DNA from: Prevotellaceae bacterium UBA1075
GTDB taxonomy: Bacteria; Bacteroidota; Bacteroidia; Bacteroidales; Bacteroidaceae
Direction of reading: 5' to 3'
DNA length: 31,843 nucleotides
Assembly (NCBI GenBank): GCA_002316015.1
Contig: DCCS01000012.1
Location: 1-31,843, forward strand
In this document: positions 1 to 8,631 of the stretch, in pieces
Layout: each line of letters opens with the position of its first letter
How positions within the stretch are numbered: position 1 is the first letter of the stretch
Made by a program: the position numbers and the translations under genes
The notes under the pieces: model-generated
Database searches by the model: none
Seen by the model: the letters and a program-made list of their open reading frames with translations, nothing else
Told to the model about the DNA's origin: nothing

Positions 1-214
1 CTCAAGTGAGCGCAGAGGCCAGGACACGCCTGGACTATGCCGAATGCCAGGCACCTCGGCCGAAGCGGAAGCGAAGGCCAAGGTGACAACCTGGGGAGCG
101 CACAGGCTCTAAGATGAACACAAGAAGGTCAAGGGAACCGTCCCGCACGGGTACACGATACCCAGGCAGGACTGCTCCCTCTTGACATCCAACCCATATC
201 CACGACTTACCCTA
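1..214. other. Left-edge region, no certain gene
   Basis: No gene can be supported here. Two plus-strand frames stay open from the left edge, one to a stop at 82-84 and one to a stop at 110-112. Either could be the tail of a gene that starts outside the window, but neither short translation resembles a family I know. The rest is the leader of the alpha-mannosidase gene. No clear TAnnTTTG promoter box was found in it. Confidence 0.4.
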
Positions 215-3200
215 ATGAAATATATGAAAGCAAGAAGCACCATCCCCGTACGCTCCCGCCGCCTCCTGCTGGCAGGCGCGATGGCTCTCGCCGCCCTGCA
301 CGGCGCGGCACAGAGCGGGAAGCCCACCCTGTTCCTCATCTCCAACAGCCATCTCGACACCCAGTGGAACTGGGATGTGAAGACCACCATCAACGACTAC
401 GTGCACAAGACCATGACCGAGAACATGGCCCTCATGGACAAGTACCCCGCCTTCCTGCTCAACTACGAGGGAGCCATCAAGTACATGTGGATGAAGGAGT
501 ATTACCCCGCCGAGTTTGAGCGGCTCAAGTCCTACGTGGCCAGCGGACGCTGGCACGTGAGCGGCATGTCGGTCGATGCGGGCGACGTGATGGTGTCCTC
601 GGCCGAGAGCATCCTGCACAGCATGCTCTACGCCCACCGCTTCTACCGGCAGGAGTTCGGCGTGCGGGGCGGCCGCGACATCATGCTGCCCGATTGCTTC
701 GGCTTCTCCTATGCCCTGCCCGCGCTGGCACGCCACGCCGGCGTCCGGGGCTTCCACACCGCCAAGTTGGCCTGGGGCTCGGCCTCCTACGACAGGCTCG
801 CCCCCTTTGGGGTGTGGCAGGGCGTGGACGGGAGCCAGATATACGCCATCTACAAGCCGGGCGCGTATGACGCCCACGAGGAGTTCAACAAGGACATGAC
901 CACCGACCAGGAGACGCTGGAGCGCGCCCGCGCCAATGCCTCGGCCTACGGCGTGCCCGCCGTGTTCCGCTATGTGGGCCCGCGCAGCGACCATGGGGGC
1001 GGACTGCAGGACCGGCAGGGAAGCACGGGCGAGAACACGCCCTACTGGCTCGACCTCAGCGCGCGCAAGCAGGATGGCGACCTGAACGTGGTACTGGCCA
1101 CGCCCGACGAGTGCTTCCATTACCTCGACAGCCTGCGCAACGGCAAGTACCAGGTGTGGGACGGCGAGCTCCCCATGCGCTCCCACGGCGTGGGCTGCTA
1201 CACCAGCTGGGGGCTGCTCAAGCGGTGGAACAGGAAGACGGAGCTGCTGGCCGATGCCGCCGAGAAGGCCTCCTCGCTCTCCCACTGGCTGGGAGCCAGG
1301 CCCTACCCCGCCCCGCAGTTGCGCGACGCGTGGGTGCGCATGCTCTGGCAGCAGCACCACGACGGTGTCACGGGCACCTCGATACTCGCTGCCAACGACA
1401 TCTCATACAACGAGTACTACCTGGCCAACAAGCAGTTTGCCCAGGAACTGCTGGCCTCGGCAGGTGCCACAAGCGCGCTGATGGACACGCGCGCCGGGGG
1501 CATCCCCATGCTGGTCTATAACCCGCTCTCGCAGGAGCGCACCGATGTGGTGGAGGCCGAGGTGGACTGCCCCGCCGGGCCTGCCGGCGTGCGCGTGCTG
1601 GGCCCCGACGGCCGGGAGGTGCTCTCGCAGGTGCTCTCCCACGACGGCAGGAGCGGGCGACTGCGCCTGCTCTTCGCCGCCACAGTGCCCCCGCTGGGCT
1701 ATGCCGTGTATGACATACGCCCGGGCGAGCCCTCCACCCTCACCTCCAGCCTCACCGCAAATGCCCAGGCGCGGCAGATGAGCGACGGGCGCTACCGCGT
1801 GACGGTGAGCGCCCAGGGCGATGTGGCCCAGGTGTATGACCTCGTGAACAAGCGCGCACTCCTGGGCGCGGTGCGCCAGCAGATGATATACGACCACGAG
1901 GACACCTGGCCCGCATGGGAGGTGAGCTACACCGACGTGTGCCGCACCCCCTCGGCCCAGCTGGGCAGCGGCGCCCAGGTGACCCTGGTGGAGGACGGCC
2001 CACTGCGCAAGTCGTTCCGCGTGTGGCGCAGCCAGGACGGCAGCACCTTTGTGCAATACATACGCATGACGGCGCTCTCGCACCGCATCGATTGCGTGAA
2101 CGAGGTGGACTGGCAGACCCCCGGGCGCATGCTCAAGGTGCGCTTCCCCTTCACCTTCGCCGCCAGCCGGGACACCTACGACCTGTCCCTGGGCACCATC
2201 GCGCGCGGCGTGCGCACCCCTGACTGCTACGAGGTGCAGGGGCACCAGTGGGCCGACCACACCGCCGCCGGCGGGCAGTACGGCGTGTCGATACTCAACG
2301 ACTGCAAGTACGGATGGGACAAGCCCGACACGCGCACCCTGCGCCTGACCCTGCTGCACACGCCCTCGTGCGGAGGCTACAGGCACCAGGCCAACATGGA
2401 CTTGGGGCCCAACCAGTTCACCTACTCCATCCTGCCGCACGACGGGGGCTGGAACCAGCACACACAATGTGAGGCGGCACGGCTCAACCAGCCCCTGCTG
2501 GCCTTCACTGCACCCGCGCACCCCGGCACGCTCGGGCGCACCGTGTCACTGGCCCGGCTGAGCACCGACAGCGTGAGCATCAAGGCGCTGAAGCGTGCCG
2601 AGGACAGCGACGAGCTCATCGTGCGCCTGTACGAGTGGACGGGGACCGACCAGCCCGGCGTGCGTGTCACCTTCCCCGCCCCCATCGAGTCGGCACGCGA
2701 GGTGGACGCGCTGGAGCAGGAGGTGGGCCCCGCCACCTTCAGCGACAGTACACTCACGCTCGCCATAGGGCACTACCAGCCCCGCACCTTTGCCGTGAGG
2801 CTCAAGAGCCCCAGCCTGCAGCCCGACACCGCCGCCCTGGGGGGCACACCCGTGAGCCTGCCCTACAACGTCGATGTGATGAGCGGCGACAAGTCGCGGG
2901 GCAATGCCAGCACCCTGTACCCCTATGCCTACCCCGCCGAGCAGGTGCCCGACACGCTGCTGAGCGGCGGCGTGCGCTTTGTGATGGGCGACCGCCGGGA
3001 CGGCCGGCGCAACGCCCTGCGCTGCAGCGGGCAGGACATCACGCTCACGCCCGGGGCGGGCGAGGACAAGCTGTGCCTGCTCATGGCCAGCGCAGCCGCA
3101 CAGGGCAGCACGGCACGCGTGGTGGTGGGCGGGGACACCACCACCATCGAGGTGCCCTGCTACACGGGGCGCGTGGGACAGCCCCTCACCTGCACCACCC

Positions 3201-4030
3201 TGGAGGCGAAATACACGCGCGACCCCGTGGCACTGGCCATCCCGCACGCCCACTCGGTGAGCGGCAGGGCCAACGAGGCCATGCAGTACATGATGGCCTA
3301 CCGCTACTGCGTGCCCCTGCCCCAGGATGCCTCGTCGGCACGCATCCTGGGCAGCGACACACGGCTGCTGCTGCTGGCCGCCACCACCTCGTCCTCGCCC
3401 ATGGATGACCTGCGCGAGGCCACCCCGCTCACCACCGAGATTGACTACCGCGAACTGGGCAGCGCGCTGGCCGACACGCTGGACGGCCGCCTGGTGCCGC
3501 GCACGGTGACCGCCTCGCACCAGAACGGCAGCAAGGAGGCCGCCACCATGGCCAACGACCAGGACCCCGCCACCAAGTGGTGCGTGACCGGCGGGCAGAG
3601 CCAGGAGCCCTGGCTGCAGTACACCTTTGCCCAGCCTGTGGTCATCGACCGCTGGATGGTGCTGGGAGCGGCGCGCGAGAACGGCGACTATGTGGCACGC
3701 GGCTTCCGCCTGCAGTACCAGAGCGAGGACGGCACCTGGGTGGATGCCGATGTGGTGAGCGGCAACACGCTCAACAAGTGCGTGCGCACCATGACCCCCC
3801 TCACCACCCAGGCCGTGCGCCTGCAGATGACACAGGGCGAGCAGGACGGCTACACCACACGCGTCTGCGAGTTTGCCGTCTATGGGCACCCCCAGGCCAC
3901 GACGGCCATCACCACCGTGGAGGCCACCCGCCAGGGCATGGGGCACACCTATGACCTGCAGGGCCGGCGCGTGTCCGCACCCACCCACGGAATCTACATC
4001 CGGGACGGCAGGAAGGTGCTCGTCCGGTGA
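215..4030 (+). CDS. Secreted GH38 alpha-mannosidase with F5/8 type C (discoidin-like) domain
   Basis: Probable exo-acting alpha-mannosidase of glycoside hydrolase family 38, exported, and expected to trim mannose from glycans. From the ATG at 215 it is 1271 aa. A basic N-terminus and hydrophobic stretch ending in AAQ (about residues 12-34) form a signal peptide. The GH38 metal-site motif SHLDTQW follows (H46, D48). LPDCFGFS holds the likely nucleophile D160, and QQHHDGVTGTS matches the conserved GH38 mid-domain signature. Beta-sandwich regions follow. A discoidin/F5-8-like module lies at about 3496-3890 (ATKWC, WLQYTF, GFRLQYQSEDGTW). The protein ends in a YDLQGRRV...GIYIRDGRKVLVR tail resembling a type IX secretion sorting signal. 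A TTG at 182 and an ATG at 224 are alternative starts; 215 best fits a normal signal peptide. It converges on the next gene across a terminator. Confidence 0.9.
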   Translation: MKYMKARSTIPVRSRRLLLAGAMALAALHGAAQSGKPTLFLISNSHLDTQWNWDVKTTINDYVHKTMTENMALMDKYPAFLLNYEGAIKYMWMKEYYPAEFERLKSYVASGRWHVSGMSVDAGDVMVSSAESILHSMLYAHRFYRQEFGVRGGRDIMLPDCFGFSYALPALARHAGVRGFHTAKLAWGSASYDRLAPFGVWQGVDGSQIYAIYKPGAYDAHEEFNKDMTTDQETLERARANASAYGVPAVFRYVGPRSDHGGGLQDRQGSTGENTPYWLDLSARKQDGDLNVVLATPDECFHYLDSLRNGKYQVWDGELPMRSHGVGCYTSWGLLKRWNRKTELLADAAEKASSLSHWLGARPYPAPQLRDAWVRMLWQQHHDGVTGTSILAANDISYNEYYLANKQFAQELLASAGATSALMDTRAGGIPMLVYNPLSQERTDVVEAEVDCPAGPAGVRVLGPDGREVLSQVLSHDGRSGRLRLLFAATVPPLGYAVYDIRPGEPSTLTSSLTANAQARQMSDGRYRVTVSAQGDVAQVYDLVNKRALLGAVRQQMIYDHEDTWPAWEVSYTDVCRTPSAQLGSGAQVTLVEDGPLRKSFRVWRSQDGSTFVQYIRMTALSHRIDCVNEVDWQTPGRMLKVRFPFTFAASRDTYDLSLGTIARGVRTPDCYEVQGHQWADHTAAGGQYGVSILNDCKYGWDKPDTRTLRLTLLHTPSCGGYRHQANMDLGPNQFTYSILPHDGGWNQHTQCEAARLNQPLLAFTAPAHPGTLGRTVSLARLSTDSVSIKALKRAEDSDELIVRLYEWTGTDQPGVRVTFPAPIESAREVDALEQEVGPATFSDSTLTLAIGHYQPRTFAVRLKSPSLQPDTAALGGTPVSLPYNVDVMSGDKSRGNASTLYPYAYPAEQVPDTLLSGGVRFVMGDRRDGRRNALRCSGQDITLTPGAGEDKLCLLMASAAAQGSTARVVVGGDTTTIEVPCYTGRVGQPLTCTTLEAKYTRDPVALAIPHAHSVSGRANEAMQYMMAYRYCVPLPQDASSARILGSDTRLLLLAATTSSSPMDDLREATPLTTEIDYRELGSALADTLDGRLVPRTVTASHQNGSKEAATMANDQDPATKWCVTGGQSQEPWLQYTFAQPVVIDRWMVLGAARENGDYVARGFRLQYQSEDGTWVDADVVSGNTLNKCVRTMTPLTTQAVRLQMTQGEQDGYTTRVCEFAVYGHPQATTAITTVEATRQGMGHTYDLQGRRVSAPTHGIYIRDGRKVLVR

Positions 4031-4082
4031 GCGTGGGGGCTATTCCCTTTTTGGGGACTCTGGCCTTGTGGGACTGCGGCAC

Positions 4083-4198
4083 GCGATGGCGATTCATGCA
4101 GCGCGCTGCGATGACGGATGCAGTGCGCCGCGATGGCGGATGCAGCGCACTGCGATGGCGGATGCAGCGCACTGCGATGACGGATGCAGCGCGCCGCA
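4083..4198. repeat. 22-bp tandem repeat (minisatellite), about four copies
   Basis: Four consecutive 22-bp units lie at 4099-4120, 4121-4142, 4143-4164 and 4165-4186, differing at only a few positions. A partial fifth copy lies at 4187-4198 and a degenerate one at 4083-4098. Each unit carries a GCGATG(A/G)CGGATG core followed by CAG(C/T)GC. The array lies between two convergent genes just after the GH38 stop codon and codes for nothing I recognise. There are no spacers, so it is not a CRISPR. Confidence 0.9.
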
Positions 4199-4205
4199 TT
4201 TTTGT

Positions 4206-4236
4206 CCCCTCCCCCTTGGAGGAGGTTGGGAGGGGG
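4206..4236. repeat. C/G-rich imperfect inverted repeat
   Basis: CCCCTCCC at 4206-4213 pairs with GGGAGGGG at 4228-4235 around a short purine-rich loop. Similar runs of CCCTCCC and GGGAAGGG occur at 13613-13765, so this may belong to a dispersed intergenic repeat family. No U-run follows on either strand, so terminator function is uncertain. Confidence 0.5.
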
Positions 4237-4278
4237 CCCGGAACAGGCAGGGAAGGGCACTTCCCCCAGGGAAAAAGG

Positions 4279-4312
4279 ACAGCCCGCCGTGGATTGCTCC
4301 ACGGCGGGCTGT
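4279..4312. terminator. Bidirectional terminator hairpin between convergent genes
   Basis: A perfect 15-bp stem (arms 4279-4293 and 4298-4312, beginning ACAGCCCGCC) has a TTGC loop. It sits between the plus-strand GH38 gene ending at 4030 and the minus-strand 63-aa gene ending at 4355. An A-run precedes it (4272-4276), giving U residues for the minus-strand transcript. Confidence 0.8.
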
Positions 4313-4354
4313 GTCATAGTGCGCGTACCGCGCGGGCGGCCGGCGGGGTGGTGC

Positions 4355-4546
4355 TTACCACTCGTCGTCCCACAGGCTGCGGTTGACCACATCCGTGCCC
4401 TCGGGGCCCTGGGGCAGGTCAACGTCCTTGACGAGCTGTTCGCCAGTACTCAGGTTGTCGTTCAAGCCAAGGGACGCGGCAATCATTACCCCCCCCTGCA
4501 CGTCTATCACGCGCATTTGCGGCGTGTCATAATGCTTCTTGTCCAT
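4355..4546 (-). CDS. Small 63-aa protein with WDDEW C-terminus
   Basis: A 63-residue acidic protein with no signal peptide or membrane segment. Its pattern is YDTPQMRVIDVQ, then MIAAS, then LSTGEQLVKDVD, ending in SLWDDEW. From memory, Bacteroidales genomes hold many short proteins of this design (a Y.P...V..V start, an AAS or ASS motif in the middle, an acidic and aromatic C-terminus), often beside secreted proteins. Their function is not known to me. It lies 12 nt after the 961-aa surface protein gene on the same strand and probably shares its transcript. Start ATG 4544-4546. It could be a modified-peptide precursor or a structural partner, but nothing in the sequence decides this. Confidence 0.7.
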   Translation of the reverse strand: MDKKHYDTPQMRVIDVQGGVMIAASLGLNDNLSTGEQLVKDVDLPQGPEGTDVVNRSLWDDEW

Positions 4547-4558
4547 ATCTGTCTCACT

Positions 4559-7444
4559 TTACTTTACGAAGAATTTGCGTCCGTTCTGTATATAGATACC
4601 GCGCACGGCCTTCTGCACGCGGCGACCCTGCAGGTCATACACAGCCCCGCCCTGGGCAGTGCCCTGTCCGCTCACCCCGTGGATGCCGGTCTCCAGGTCG
4701 GTGATGCTGAAGCCCTTCACGGCATTGGCGGTCTTCTCGACGGCCAGATAGGCGTGTCCGCCCTTGTTCTGGAAGGCTGCACCATTCTCCGCGCCCCAGT
4801 AGAAGCCCAGGTTCTGGCCATTGCTGTCGAGGGAGAGCTTGTAGAAGAGGTAGTCCTTGCCCTCCTCGGGAGCGGTGGTCTCCTCATCGGTGAGTGTGCC
4901 GTGGAGCAGGTTGTTGGCGGGAGACTTTGTGGATGATTTTGTGAACACAAGGGGGTATTCGCCCTTTGCACCCTTCAGCAACACGCCTGTGGCTGAAGGT
5001 ACAAATTCCCCTGCGTTATACTTGTAATCAATGTCCAAGTGCCCATTCTCGGCTTTTGTTATGATACCTGCCTCAATGCCTTCGGGTATCAACGTGGGAA
5101 TCGAACTATAATAGGTTGCATATCCCTCCTGACCAATGGTTAGCTTCTGACTTGTGTGCGTTATCTTGCTTGTCTGCTGGAGACCATTCCTTCCAAAGGC
5201 TTTTGCCTTGGGGCCAAAGGCCATGACCTCCTTGCCTACGTTGCTTGTGCCACAGAAAGTTCCTCTCCAGGTCTTGTCTATGGCCTGTATGGCAACAGAG
5301 TTCTGCATTGTGGTATTGTCTGCGTCAGCACTCAAAGCCATAGATGCGTCATCGTCACTGGCTTCCTTGAAACCATTATCTGTCTTGGTTGGACAACCCA
5401 CATAGATACCCTTTACCCATATCTCTGTTTTGTCTTCGATTTTTGTGCTGTTGACCACATCCACCGGGCTGTAGGGATGCTCCCAGGTGCCGTCGCCGCT
5501 GAGGAGCAGGAGCGTGTAGGAAGCCTTGCCCTCCTGGTATGCGGCAGTGGCAGCCGTGGTGGCGGTGATGGTGGTGAAGCCAGGTGCCACCAGGGTCACA
5601 GTGCCATCCTGGGCCACGGTGGCCACGCTCTCGTCGCTGCTCTCATAGGCAACTGCACCATCGGAGTTGGTGGTGAGCGCGTTGGTCGGTACGGTGGTCT
5701 CGCCCATGGGCAGTTCTATGGCAGCCTGGGCAAAGGTGACGTCGGGTGTGGCGAGCACCAGGGTGTAGGTGGCCTGTGCCACCTGGCTCTGCTGCTTGCC
5801 CTCGATGACGGCCATGGCCTTGAGGGTGGTGGTGGCGGTGAGGGTGAGCGTCTTGCTCTCGCCGGTGAAGTGGTCGCTCTCCAGGGTGGGGTCGGTGCCG
5901 TCGAGGGTGTAATATACGGTGGCTCCTGCCTCGTTGTTGGTGATGGTCACCTCGCGGCTCTGCTCAAACTCGCCCTCCTCGGTGAGCGTGGGAGTGGCGG
6001 CCTTGGTGAGGTCCTGGATGTAGGTGACAAAGTCGGCGGCCTCGGGTATAATCTGCATGGAGACCACGCCACTCTTGTTGACATACTTCAGCACGAAGCC
6101 GCTCACGTTGGCCTTCACATCGGTGCGGAACTCGGTGGGAAGCGTCACGCCCAGGCTGTTGTAGATGGTGAGGGAGGTCTCCCCGTCCTTCACAATGACC
6201 TGCTTGTTGGCCAGTTTGTCGGCCTGGAAGGTCACGCCCTTCACGGTCACCTGCTGGCCCACCATGCCATCGTTGACCTCGGCGGCGGTCACCTCCTGGC
6301 CCTCATAGGGTGTGGCAACCTCGGTGATGACCGGTTCACCCAGCACCACAGCAGTATCCACCTCGTCCTGACCGTAGTAGAGCTTGTAGGTGCCCTCCAC
6401 TGTGGCCGTCACGCGGGTGCCGTACTTGATGGCAGCGGGCAGACCATTTTTCCCGTCATAGAGCTGTATCATGGCCGTGCCGTCATGCAGGAAGATGCTC
6501 CTGTTGTCCTTGTTGCCATACACCAGCGCGTTGGTGAGCTTGAGCTTGGCCTTCTTATCGGGTGCTGCGGCGATAAAGGCGGCGATGTTCTCATAGGTGG
6601 CGGCAGGAGCGGCCTTGGTGTAGGTGGCCGTCACGGTGCGGCTGTTGTCCTTGCCCTTGATGGCGGCCATGGCCTTGACGGTGGTGGTTGTGGTGAGGGT
6701 GAGGGTCTTGCTCTCACCGGTGAAGGACTCGCTGGCGGTGGTGGGCTCGCTGCCGTCGGTGGTGTAATAGACTGTGGCGCCCTGCTCGTTGTTGGTGATG
6801 GTCACCTCGTGGCTGTCCCCCTCAAACTCGCACGAGGCGGTCAGCGAGGGAGCCTTGGCAGCATTCTCCACCTCACCGGTGCCTGTGCCGCCGGTGTAGT
6901 ACTCTACCTTGGAGACCTGGACTATGCCATTGGACTTGGCCTGTTTACAGTCAAAGACAAGTTGGTACACATTGGCCGCATTCGGGTCTGCCACATTGAA
7001 TGTCATAGCGCCCGCCTCGATGGTTTTCGCTTCAATCGTATCGATTGCTGCACTCGAGGCATCTCCTGCATGAGTGGTCAACTTCACAGAATTTACATAA
7101 GCGGCTGTCACCTTGTCGATAGTGACCACAACCTTGGACACAGGCTTGTCAAACAGTGTCTTGTTCGTGATATTGGCAACAGAAGCAAACTTTTTACTGC
7201 CGCACTTGATGTAATTCCAACCATTGTTGTTATTGTTGAAGTTCGCGATGTCCCAGGTGAACCCGTCAATGGTGGCTGTCCAGGTTTTGTTGTACGCGCT
7301 GATTTTTTCCCCGTTGGTTTCCGCTGAAAAGGTGAGCGTTTTGTAGAGCGTCTCCTCGGCCAACGCCTTTCCTCCGCCTGCGACAAGCGCGACGAGCAGC
7401 AACATGAAGACCCTGAGGGTCGGTAATAAAGTAGTTTTTCTCAT
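4559..7444 (-). CDS. Large secreted multidomain protein (chitobiase-C-like, OB-like and Ig-like domains; T9SS-like tail)
   Basis: A 961-aa exported protein of unknown role, probably at the cell surface. Residues 1-29 form a signal peptide (MRKTTLLPTL, then a hydrophobic core ending in ALA). Two similar modules at about 200-272 and 482-565 (VTITNNE, GATVYYT.DG..PT, LTLT..TT.KAMA) resemble the chitobiase/hexosaminidase C-terminal domain. Between them lie two OB-fold-like segments, one marked by FLHDGTAMIQLYDG. A bacterial Ig-like segment at about 570-650 carries YESSDESVATVAQDGTVT. Next comes a GDGTWEHPYSPVDVVN...IWVKGIYVG segment resembling DUF6359. The tail YDLQGRRVQKAVRGIYI.NGRK matches that of the GH38 protein. 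No catalytic motif is seen. A strong promoter lies upstream, and the 63-aa gene follows. Confidence 0.8.
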   Translation of the reverse strand: MRKTTLLPTLRVFMLLLVALVAGGGKALAEETLYKTLTFSAETNGEKISAYNKTWTATIDGFTWDIANFNNNNNGWNYIKCGSKKFASVANITNKTLFDKPVSKVVVTIDKVTAAYVNSVKLTTHAGDASSAAIDTIEAKTIEAGAMTFNVADPNAANVYQLVFDCKQAKSNGIVQVSKVEYYTGGTGTGEVENAAKAPSLTASCEFEGDSHEVTITNNEQGATVYYTTDGSEPTTASESFTGESKTLTLTTTTTVKAMAAIKGKDNSRTVTATYTKAAPAATYENIAAFIAAAPDKKAKLKLTNALVYGNKDNRSIFLHDGTAMIQLYDGKNGLPAAIKYGTRVTATVEGTYKLYYGQDEVDTAVVLGEPVITEVATPYEGQEVTAAEVNDGMVGQQVTVKGVTFQADKLANKQVIVKDGETSLTIYNSLGVTLPTEFRTDVKANVSGFVLKYVNKSGVVSMQIIPEAADFVTYIQDLTKAATPTLTEEGEFEQSREVTITNNEAGATVYYTLDGTDPTLESDHFTGESKTLTLTATTTLKAMAVIEGKQQSQVAQATYTLVLATPDVTFAQAAIELPMGETTVPTNALTTNSDGAVAYESSDESVATVAQDGTVTLVAPGFTTITATTAATAAYQEGKASYTLLLLSGDGTWEHPYSPVDVVNSTKIEDKTEIWVKGIYVGCPTKTDNGFKEASDDDASMALSADADNTTMQNSVAIQAIDKTWRGTFCGTSNVGKEVMAFGPKAKAFGRNGLQQTSKITHTSQKLTIGQEGYATYYSSIPTLIPEGIEAGIITKAENGHLDIDYKYNAGEFVPSATGVLLKGAKGEYPLVFTKSSTKSPANNLLHGTLTDEETTAPEEGKDYLFYKLSLDSNGQNLGFYWGAENGAAFQNKGGHAYLAVEKTANAVKGFSITDLETGIHGVSGQGTAQGGAVYDLQGRRVQKAVRGIYIQNGRKFFVK

Positions 7445-7541
7445 GTTTTTTGAAGTTTTAATAAGTTAACGTATATCGTTCGTATGGGTGTGGCAACGCC
7501 TTGCCACCGAAAGTCTTGGGTGAAAACCAGGCTTTCACAGG

Positions 7542-7571
7542 CAAATTTACACAATTCCACGATAAGACAAA
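7542..7571 (-). promoter_or_regulatory. Bacteroidota-type promoter of the 961-aa protein gene
   Basis: Read on the minus strand, a TTTG box (7571-7568) is followed by 18 nt and then TAAATTTG (7549-7542). This matches the -33 TTTG / -7 TAnnTTTG consensus of this phylum. It predicts a leader of about 90 nt before the start at 7444. Confidence 0.75.
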
Positions 7572-7684
7572 CAGGAATGGGGATTTTTTTCATTGTCCCG
7601 CGAAATGCGGACAATCACCCGTGGGCGGGTGTCACACGGATGTCACAAGAAAGGGAAGGCGGGGAAGCCGGTGCCCGGCGGCAC

Positions 7685-8620
7685 TCAGAAGGGCTTGCGG
7701 TAGCGGTCCTCGTCCTTGTCCCCGAGCATGGACAGGTAACTGGTATAGCGGCTCCGCGCTATGCGCCCCCCGTCCACGGCCTGGAGCACGGCGCAACCCG
7801 GCTCGTGGGTGTGGGTGCAGTCGGCGAAGCGGCAGTCCCGCCCCGCCCGGAATATCTCGCGGAAGTAATGGGCCACCTCGGCACGCTCCATGTCGAAGGT
7901 GCCGAAGCCCTTGATGCCCGGCGTGTCGATGAGCGCGCCTCCCTGCGGCAGGAAGAACATCTGGGAGAAGGTGGTGGTGTGCGTGCCCGTGTGGTGTGCC
8001 GCGCTCACCTGGGCCGTGCGTGCCCGCGCGCCGGGCAGCAGCGCGTTGAGCAGCGTGCTCTTGCCCACCCCGCTGTTGCCGCTGAGCAGCGTGGTCTGGC
8101 CCCGCAGGCGCGAGCGCACCCCGTCGAGCCCCGTGCCCTGCCTGGCGCTGAGCGGCAGGCAGGTGTAGCCCAGCGAGGAATAGAGTCCGCACAGGTCCCG
8201 CATGCGGAGGAGCTCGTCGGGCGAGTACAGGTCCACCTTGTTGAAGAGCAGCAGCACGGGCACGCGGTAAGCCTCGGCGCCGGCCAGGAAGCGGTCGATG
8301 AAGGTGGTGCTCACCTGGGGGTGCGAGAGGGTCACGAGCAGGGCGGCCTGGTCGATGTTGGCCGCGATGATGTGGCTCTGCTTGGAGAGGTTGGAGGCGC
8401 GGCGTATGATGTAGTTGCGGCGGTCGGCTATCCCGGTGATGAGTGCCGTGGCCCCGTCGGCCCCCGGCGTGATGGTCACGCGGTCGCCCACCGCCACGGG
8501 GTTGGTGCTGCGTATGCCCCTGAGGCGGAAGTTGCCCCTCACCTTGCACTCAAAGGTCTGGCCGCTGTCCGTAAGGACCGCGTACCAGCTCCCAGTGTTC
8601 CTCGTCACGAGCCCCTCCAC
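7685..8620 (-). CDS. rsgA: Ribosome small subunit-dependent GTPase A
   Basis: A circularly permuted GTPase that checks maturation of the 30S subunit. The order of motifs shows the permutation: NKVD (G4) first, then the P-loop GNSGVGKST (G1), then DTPGIKGF (G3). An N-terminal OB-fold precedes them (GLVTRNTGSWYAV, GNFRLRGIRSTNPVAVGDRV). The zinc-knuckle pattern C-x4-C-x-H-x5-C (CRFADCTHTHEPGC) follows the GTPase domain. No ATG lies near the true N-terminus. The GTG at 8620-8618 lines up with the usual start before GLV; a GTG at 8626-8624 is the alternative. It begins 11 nt after the frr stop codon on the same strand, so the two are probably co-transcribed. About 311 aa, normal for the family. 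Confidence 0.93.
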   Translation of the reverse strand: MEGLVTRNTGSWYAVLTDSGQTFECKVRGNFRLRGIRSTNPVAVGDRVTITPGADGATALITGIADRRNYIIRRASNLSKQSHIIAANIDQAALLVTLSHPQVSTTFIDRFLAGAEAYRVPVLLLFNKVDLYSPDELLRMRDLCGLYSSLGYTCLPLSARQGTGLDGVRSRLRGQTTLLSGNSGVGKSTLLNALLPGARARTAQVSAAHHTGTHTTTFSQMFFLPQGGALIDTPGIKGFGTFDMERAEVAHYFREIFRAGRDCRFADCTHTHEPGCAVLQAVDGGRIARSRYTSYLSMLGDKDEDRYRKPF

Positions 8621-8631
8621 GGCCACCAGCC

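Noticed and set aside
1..112. Tail of an upstream plus-strand gene
   Set aside because: Two frames are open from the edge and neither gives a recognisable C-terminus, so no gene end can be assigned.
2546..3988. Long open frame on the minus strand opposite the GH38 gene (480 aa), and a similar one at 212-1360
   Set aside because: Both are His/Gly/Ala/Val-rich translations of the strand opposite a GC-rich gene with clear GH38 motifs. They show no domain pattern and no start context.
4083..4198. CRISPR-like array
   Set aside because: The units follow each other without unique spacers and no cas genes are near, so it is a plain tandem repeat.
5156..7327. 723-aa open frame on the plus strand opposite the 961-aa secreted protein
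   Set aside because: Its translation is a Gly/His/Leu-rich mirror of the repeated Thr/Val codons of the true gene, with no signal peptide or motif.
7592..7615. Hairpin ATTGTCC...GGACAAT as terminator of the preceding or following gene
   Set aside because: The adjacent T-run lies on the wrong side for either direction of transcription, and the stem has a bulge.
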